This document shows positions 59,706-64,000 of a stretch of 64,000 bases of DNA, in pieces. The DNA comes from JAVDCA01 sp035293985 (GTDB lineage: Bacteria > Pseudomonadota > Alphaproteobacteria > Rhizobiales > Xanthobacteraceae): the NCBI GenBank assembly GCA_035293985.1, contig DATGLS010000005.1, positions 127,995-191,994 of the forward strand, given 5' to 3'. How positions within the stretch are numbered: the stretch's first letter is position 1; each line of letters begins with the position of its first letter. Position numbers and translations under genes: made by a program. The notes under the pieces were generated by a model that was not told the origin of the DNA, made no database searches, and saw nothing but the letters and a program-made list of their open reading frames with translations.

Positions 59706-60899
59706 TCACCCCATCGTCGCGAGCCGCACCGCGAGCGCGCACGCCCGATCGTACTCGTCGAGATTGATCCATTCGTCGATCGTGTGCGCCTCGTTCTGTC
59801 CGGCGCCGAACGTCACGGTCGGAATGCCGTGGCGGACCATCCAGTTGGCGTCGAGCCCGCCATTCGCGACACGGATCTTCGGGTCGTCGACGATGTCGGC
59901 TGCCGCCGCGAGCGCGCGTTTGACGACAGGCAGGCTCTCCTTCATGCGGAACGGATAGTAGTCGGTCTCGGCCTTGAACTTGATGCGGCCCGACTTCCCA
60001 TCGCTGTTCCTGACGCGGTTCGCCGCCTTCTCGAACGCCGTCTTGTAGGCGCGGGTGATCTCCTTGAAGAACTTGGCATCATGGCTGCGGCTTTCGCCGC
60101 GCACATGCACATAGTCGGTGACCACGTTGGTGGCGGCGCCGGCCGGCCGGCCCTCGCCCCCGGTGACGGGACCGACATTGCTGGTGCCCTGCCGCTTGCC
60201 TTTCACCACCTTGCCGAACCAGCCGCCGGCCTTCACGTCGGCGAGCGCGAGCGCCAGGATCATGGTGGAGCTGATCCCACGCTCCGGCGCGACGCCGGCA
60301 TGCGAGGCGCGACCGAAGATCTCGACCTGCCAGCGATCGGCGCCGACGGCGCCGATGGTGACGTTGGCGGCCGAGCTGCCGTCGTAGTTGAAGGCCATGA
60401 CGGGCGCGCCGAGATCGCTCGTCTTCACGTGGCGCGCGCCCCATAGCCCGCTCTCCTCGCGCACGCAGAAGAGCAGCGTGATCGGCGGATGATCGGGCTT
60501 GTGCTTCGCGAGCTCCGCCGCCAGCGTCACGAGAACGCCGCAACCGGCGCGGTTGTCCCCGCCGAGCGCGGTCTTCGCGTCATTGACGATCTTGCGGCCG
60601 GCGAGCTTCGGCTTCGCGCCGGCGCACAGCGGTACGGTGTCCATGTGCGTCATGAACATGATCCGCGGCTGGTCGTGCATCGCGCCGCGCCCGGGCAGAT
60701 CGACGATCAGATTGCCGGTCTGCGTCGGCAGGGGAATGCGCGTGTTGGCGTCGTCGAGGCGGATCGCATCCGCCGGCACGCCGCTCTCTTTCAGCGCCGC
60801 CGCGATCTCGCGTCCGATCGCCGCCTCCTGCCCGGTCACGCCCTCCACGGCGAGGAAGCGCATCAGGCGATCGGTGGCGGCGCGGGTGTCGACGGACAT
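59706..60899 (-). CDS. M20-family metallopeptidase (PepT-like)
   Basis: A 397-residue dizinc peptidase: FMTHMDTVPLCAG (Zn-His, Asp), ALGGDNRAGCGV (bridging Asp), CVREESGLWGARH (catalytic Glu-Glu), and a lid domain GRASHAGVAPERG between residues ~200 and 310. The C-terminal AHTIDEWINL gives the final His. It is close to tripeptidase T and its relatives. AAGGA six bases before ATG 60899 sets the start. Cytoplasmic. Monocistronic, convergent with the terminase pair. Confidence 0.92.
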   Translation of the reverse strand: MSVDTRAATDRLMRFLAVEGVTGQEAAIGREIAAALKESGVPADAIRLDDANTRIPLPTQTGNLIVDLPGRGAMHDQPRIMFMTHMDTVPLCAGAKPKLAGRKIVNDAKTALGGDNRAGCGVLVTLAAELAKHKPDHPPITLLFCVREESGLWGARHVKTSDLGAPVMAFNYDGSSAANVTIGAVGADRWQVEIFGRASHAGVAPERGISSTMILALALADVKAGGWFGKVVKGKRQGTSNVGPVTGGEGRPAGAATNVVTDYVHVRGESRSHDAKFFKEITRAYKTAFEKAANRVRNSDGKSGRIKFKAETDYYPFRMKESLPVVKRALAAAADIVDDPKIRVANGGLDANWMVRHGIPTVTFGAGQNEAHTIDEWINLDEYDRACALAVRLATMG

Positions 60900-61521
60900 G
60901 GCGATCCTTTTGATGGCGAAGCCTGTAAGCATCCTTTGCGGCGTCCCACTCCGCAAGGCCCCTCGGAGCCTGACCGAAAAGCAGTCAGCTGGACCCCTCG
61001 TCCTGCGGCGCGAGCGAAGCGAGCCAGTCAGGTCGGCTGCAAGGAAGGTCTACGCTGTTGAATGGCGCTCTCGTTTCGATCCGGCAATTGATCCACCGCT
61101 ATCGAAAGGTACACTATCCGCGAAATCCGGAAGACGAGCATTTATCCAAATGGTCGAGCGCCCGCTGCGGCAGCGCGAGCGCTCGTGGGAGATTTGCAAG
61201 ATCAGCGGTGAGAATGGGCCTCAATCACTCTCACCAACCGCCGCTATTGAGCAATCTATACCACGTTTCTTTACCGGCGCGCGGCGATTCTGAATCGTTG
61301 GTTAAGATCGCCGCGACGTTCTGTTGCCGTGCGGCGGGCGAGCGCTTCGTATGCCCGAGCGGCTGAAGCCCGTTCAGAGATAGAGCTCGCGACCGGTGAC
61401 GTGTCGGCGGCGCGCAGCGGCTCGACCGCCGACGCATCGGCTGCGGGCGCACCGGACCACACGACCGGTAGACGCGGCGCAGTTTGCTTTGATCTCCCGC
61501 GCAAAATCGCGGGAAGCGCCC
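60900..61521. other. Intergenic region (about 620 bp)
   Basis: Nothing with a recognisable product. Frames of 60-130 codons exist but lack family motifs or ribosome sites. The segment near 61210-61330 is AT-richer. It may be eroded coding DNA like the adjoining nitroreductase remnant. Confidence 0.45.
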
Positions 61522-61767
61522 ATGGATCAGCCCAACGCCATTTCGCCGGCGATTACGACACCCTGCTCGATCTGGTGAAGTCGCGCGCGAGCGTGCGCAA
61601 GCTCAAATGGGATCGCGCGTCGCGCCTGCGCCAGGACCGCTTCCGACCTCGTATCGGTGCAGGCGCGTCGCGACATCGGCGGCATGCCCGTGCTGGTCGG
61701 CGCTCCGACGCTGATCGGCGAGCGCGGCGGGACCGCGAGCCTGCTCGTGTCCCCGCAGGTCGAGTGA
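61522..61767 (+). pseudogene. Remnant of a nitroreductase gene
   Basis: ATG 61522 opens MDQPNA; one base shift later the frame reads HFAGDYDTLLDLVKSRASVRKLK, which matches the N-terminus of nitroreductase-family flavoproteins (DYDxLLxLVKxRRSxRxF). After this (61608) the similarity ends. A last stretch (LVSVQARRDIGGMPVLVGA to a stop at 61767) is in a different frame and not identified. The gene is therefore broken and mostly lost. Confidence 0.5.
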
Positions 61768-61792
61768 CGGCGGTGCGGATCTGCCAGTCCCG

Positions 61793-63607
61793 TTATTGCT
61801 GCGGCTCGGCGGCGATGATCGGCGTCCACAGGTGACAAAAATGCTCCGCCGCGAAGGTCGTGAACGGGCCCGGCGTTGACGGCGTCACGACCAGCGCCTG
61901 CACCTGGTGCGAACCGTTGAAGGCCGGCCAGGCCGGCACCATGTTCGCGCCGACGCTTGGATCGAGGTTGTTCACGAAATTACCGACATAGCTCTGGAAG
62001 GTCTTGGCAAGGAGGACCTCGCCCGAGTTCAGCTTGGCGGTCTGGAAGACGGTGAACAGGAAGGGCAGATCGGAGGCGTGCTCGGAGGCAGTCGGATAGC
62101 CGTACTGATCGTTCGGCGTCGCCGCGACGGCCGGTTCGGCCGCCGCCGGCGGCGCGTCCGGGTCGTTGAACTCGTAGGCATAGACCGTCACGAGCTTCGC
62201 GAGGTCGCTGTTGGCGTCGTACGCATTGCAGGCGAACTGATAGTCGGTCTGGATTTGCGCCAGGCCCTCGTCGGCGCTGGGCGCGCTCGAGGGAAGATAC
62301 CGGTCCGGAAAATTAGCCAGCGGATAGACGACGGTGGCCAGCTGCGCGTCGAACGCGGCCGTGTTCTGTGCGGCCGGGACGTGAAGCTCCGCGAGCAAGA
62401 GATTGATCTCCTGCTCGTAGGTGCAGGCCACGCCGCCGCACCAGCCATTGGTGTGCGAGAGATCGTAATTGGCCGGTCCGCCGGCGGCGACGATCGTCGC
62501 CATCGGGGCTGCGAAAGGGACCTCTCGCGGCTCGAAGAACCGGCCCTCGTTGAGATTGGTACCTTGCAGGACCGGGACCTGGTTGAAGTCGCCGCCGGCG
62601 AAAGCCCTCTTCAACGGACCGGGCACCACGAGCGTGCCGTAATTGGCCGGAACCGCGTTCGGAAACTGCGCGGCCTGCACGCCGATCAGGGTCGAGACCG
62701 CGGCGCCGCGCAAGCAGGTGAGAAGGTCGTGGCGCGGGCTCGTCGAGGTCAGGCTCGCGCACGTGATGCCGTCGACGAGCCCGGTGCCGGCCAGGACCTG
62801 GTCGACATAAGGCGCGCCGAACTGGGTCTCCGACGTAGCCTGTGACGGCAGATTGTGAAACGCGTAGGCGCCGCTCGCAATCACGGCGGCGCGAAACAGG
62901 CCGGCGCCGGTCGTCGTCGAGCTGAGGTTGAGGAGAACACTGTTGCCGCCCGCGGATTCGCCGCCAATGGTGACCCGCGCCGCATCGCCGCCGAAACGGG
63001 CGATATGACGATTTACCCAGCGCATCGCGAATTGCTGGTCCATCAGTCCGTAATCGCCGGCGTCGCCGACCGCCTGGAATTCATTGGCGATTCGCGCGCG
63101 CACGGCCCGCTCCGCGAGCCAGCCGAGCATGCCGAGGCGATAATTGATCGTGACGACGATGATGTTGTTCGCGGCGACCAGATCCGAGGCGTCGTAGATG
63201 ACACCGCTGCCGTTCTGCAGCCCGCCGCCATGGATCCAGAAGAACACCGGCAATTTCGACGTCGGCGTCGCGTAAGACGGAGCGAAGACGTTGAGCGAGA
63301 GGCAGTCCTCGGATTGCGTCAGCGTAACCCCGTGGACCGCGATCGACTGCGGCTGCGGGCAGACCGCCACGGCATCGACGTTCGAGGCATCGAACGGATT
63401 GCTCAGGGGCGCCGGATCATGCGGCGGTCGCCAGCGGCTCGCCGCGGCGTAGGGAATGCCGTAATAGACGTTGACCGCCGGATTGACGGTCGAGACGGCG
63501 CCGTCGATCGTGACGCCATCCACAGTGACGGTTGGCCCGGCCAGCGCAGGCGCGGTCGCGAGCACGATGACCAACAGGGCTGCTGCACCGACGGTTCCAA
63601 GGCTCAT
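61793..63607 (-). CDS. Exported type-B carboxylesterase
   Basis: This 604-residue esterase has a signal peptide (residues 1-23, ending PALA), the EDCLSLNVFAP motif (100-110), oxyanion loop FFWIHGGGLQNGSG (123-136) and nucleophile GGESAGGNS with Ser218. A catalytic Glu in NLNEGRFF and a C-terminal His near EHFCHLW complete the set. The family hydrolyses carboxylic esters in the periplasm or outside the cell. Start ATG 63607 has GGGAGG upstream. At about 600 residues it is slightly longer than PnbA. Likely monocistronic. Confidence 0.92.
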   Translation of the reverse strand: MSLGTVGAAALLVIVLATAPALAGPTVTVDGVTIDGAVSTVNPAVNVYYGIPYAAASRWRPPHDPAPLSNPFDASNVDAVAVCPQPQSIAVHGVTLTQSEDCLSLNVFAPSYATPTSKLPVFFWIHGGGLQNGSGVIYDASDLVAANNIIVVTINYRLGMLGWLAERAVRARIANEFQAVGDAGDYGLMDQQFAMRWVNRHIARFGGDAARVTIGGESAGGNSVLLNLSSTTTGAGLFRAAVIASGAYAFHNLPSQATSETQFGAPYVDQVLAGTGLVDGITCASLTSTSPRHDLLTCLRGAAVSTLIGVQAAQFPNAVPANYGTLVVPGPLKRAFAGGDFNQVPVLQGTNLNEGRFFEPREVPFAAPMATIVAAGGPANYDLSHTNGWCGGVACTYEQEINLLLAELHVPAAQNTAAFDAQLATVVYPLANFPDRYLPSSAPSADEGLAQIQTDYQFACNAYDANSDLAKLVTVYAYEFNDPDAPPAAAEPAVAATPNDQYGYPTASEHASDLPFLFTVFQTAKLNSGEVLLAKTFQSYVGNFVNNLDPSVGANMVPAWPAFNGSHQVQALVVTPSTPGPFTTFAAEHFCHLWTPIIAAEPQQ

Positions 63608-63835
63608 GGTCAGATCCTCCCGGGCGCGCATCGATAACGCGATCGCCGCAATAGCATGACAAGCTGGAGGGCGCCGTAGGATTCGAGCTTATTGTGACCG
63701 ATGTCACAGGCGGGCGGGGCAATCGAGTCCGCTCCACGAAGCCAGGCGCGGGATTGTACGCCACAAACTGCTGGATGATGCGTGGCCAATCTTGGTGTAG
63801 TGAAGCGCCGACGCGCAGGTTCATTCGGCCGGTAC

Positions 63836-64000
63836 ATGACGACATCGATGATCGACACCGACACCTTCGCTCTCATCGTCGGCGGCGGGCCGGTCGGTCT
63901 GTCGGCGGCTATCGAGCTCAACGCGCGCGGCGTGCCCTATGTGCTGGTGACCGAGAACCTCGAAACCGCCAAGCATCCCAAGTGCAACAACACCAATGCG
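63836..64000 (+). CDS. FAD-dependent monooxygenase (5' part, cut by window edge)
   Basis: Only the first 55 residues are present: FALIVGGGPVGLSAAIELNARG (GGGxVG FAD loop, residues 11-32) and TENLETAKHPKCNNTNA, which matches class A aromatic monooxygenases of the PheA/TfdB/MhpA type (HPxxxxxNxRT region). A second in-frame ATG at 63848 is possible. It is divergent from the carboxylesterase. Confidence 0.82.
   Translation, partial: MTTSMIDTDTFALIVGGGPVGLSAAIELNARGVPYVLVTENLETAKHPKCNNTNA

Noticed and set aside
61058..61366. 102-residue plus-strand frame in the gap before the nitroreductase remnant
   Set aside because: No ribosome site, no motif and odd composition; not enough to call a gene.

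Overview
The window reads as chromosome of a high-GC alphaproteobacterium of the order Hyphomicrobiales (Bradyrhizobium/Xanthobacteraceae-like). Support: an Omp2b-type porin, several Bug and aliphatic-sulfonate-type transporters, many small SDR/LLM/RidA-like catabolic genes, a perfect CtrA box, GGAAC-N16-CGTT general-stress (EcfG) promoters, and palindromic intergenic repeats typical of this order. No rRNA, tRNA, CRISPR array or insertion sequence was recognised.

Layout. 1-10 kb: an edge-truncated D-aminoacylase-type amidohydrolase, a C26 glutamine-amidotransferase-like hydrolase, a porin, an LLM flavin monooxygenase, a PuuE-type deacetylase and an SBP/ATPase/permease ABC importer with a hairpin repeat inside the operon. 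10-23 kb: a membrane protein, a ketopantoate-reductase-like protein, an M15-type peptidase, then a catabolic patch (SDR, 2-aminomuconate-deaminase-like RidA protein, Bug protein translationally coupled to a class A FAD monooxygenase, VOC protein), a Bcr/CflA-type exporter and an ABC-2 exporter. 23-30 kb: an amidase, the coupled pair URC1-like GTP cyclohydrolase II / URC4 (DUF1688) of the reductant-independent uracil route, a three-gene dehydrogenase/cupin/hydratase operon and an exported acetamidase/formamidase. 30-40 kb: an orphan TadG-like protein, small secreted or membrane proteins, an 8-TPR protein, a DMT transporter beside a decayed deacetylase fragment, DUF1993, an intact deacetylase and an MFS-SDR-SDR operon.

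40-47 kb is a glucan/trehalose island: short GT35 phosphorylase, a 24-residue membrane peptide, a membrane protein, a GH13 alpha-glucosidase and a GH13 trehalose synthase. EcfG-like promoters precede the membrane peptide and the glucosidase, and a third precedes a small secreted protein at 31.5 kb, which points to general-stress control. 47-56 kb: methyltransferase, bicupin oxalate-decarboxylase-like protein, DUF3859, a frameshifted membrane protein, an ArsR/SRPBCC pair, DNA polymerase IV, an exported alpha/beta hydrolase sharing an ArsR-type operator with the ArsR promoter, a decayed GFA-family gene, and TM2 and ankyrin proteins. 56-64 kb: an isolated DUF5681/terminase pair preceded by six ACAGG motifs, an M20 peptidase, a decayed nitroreductase start, a type-B carboxylesterase, and the start of an FAD monooxygenase at the edge.

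The most unusual pattern is a set of degenerate 12-bp (four-codon) tandem repeats phased to the start codon in three unrelated genes, with a similar array just before a fourth start codon.
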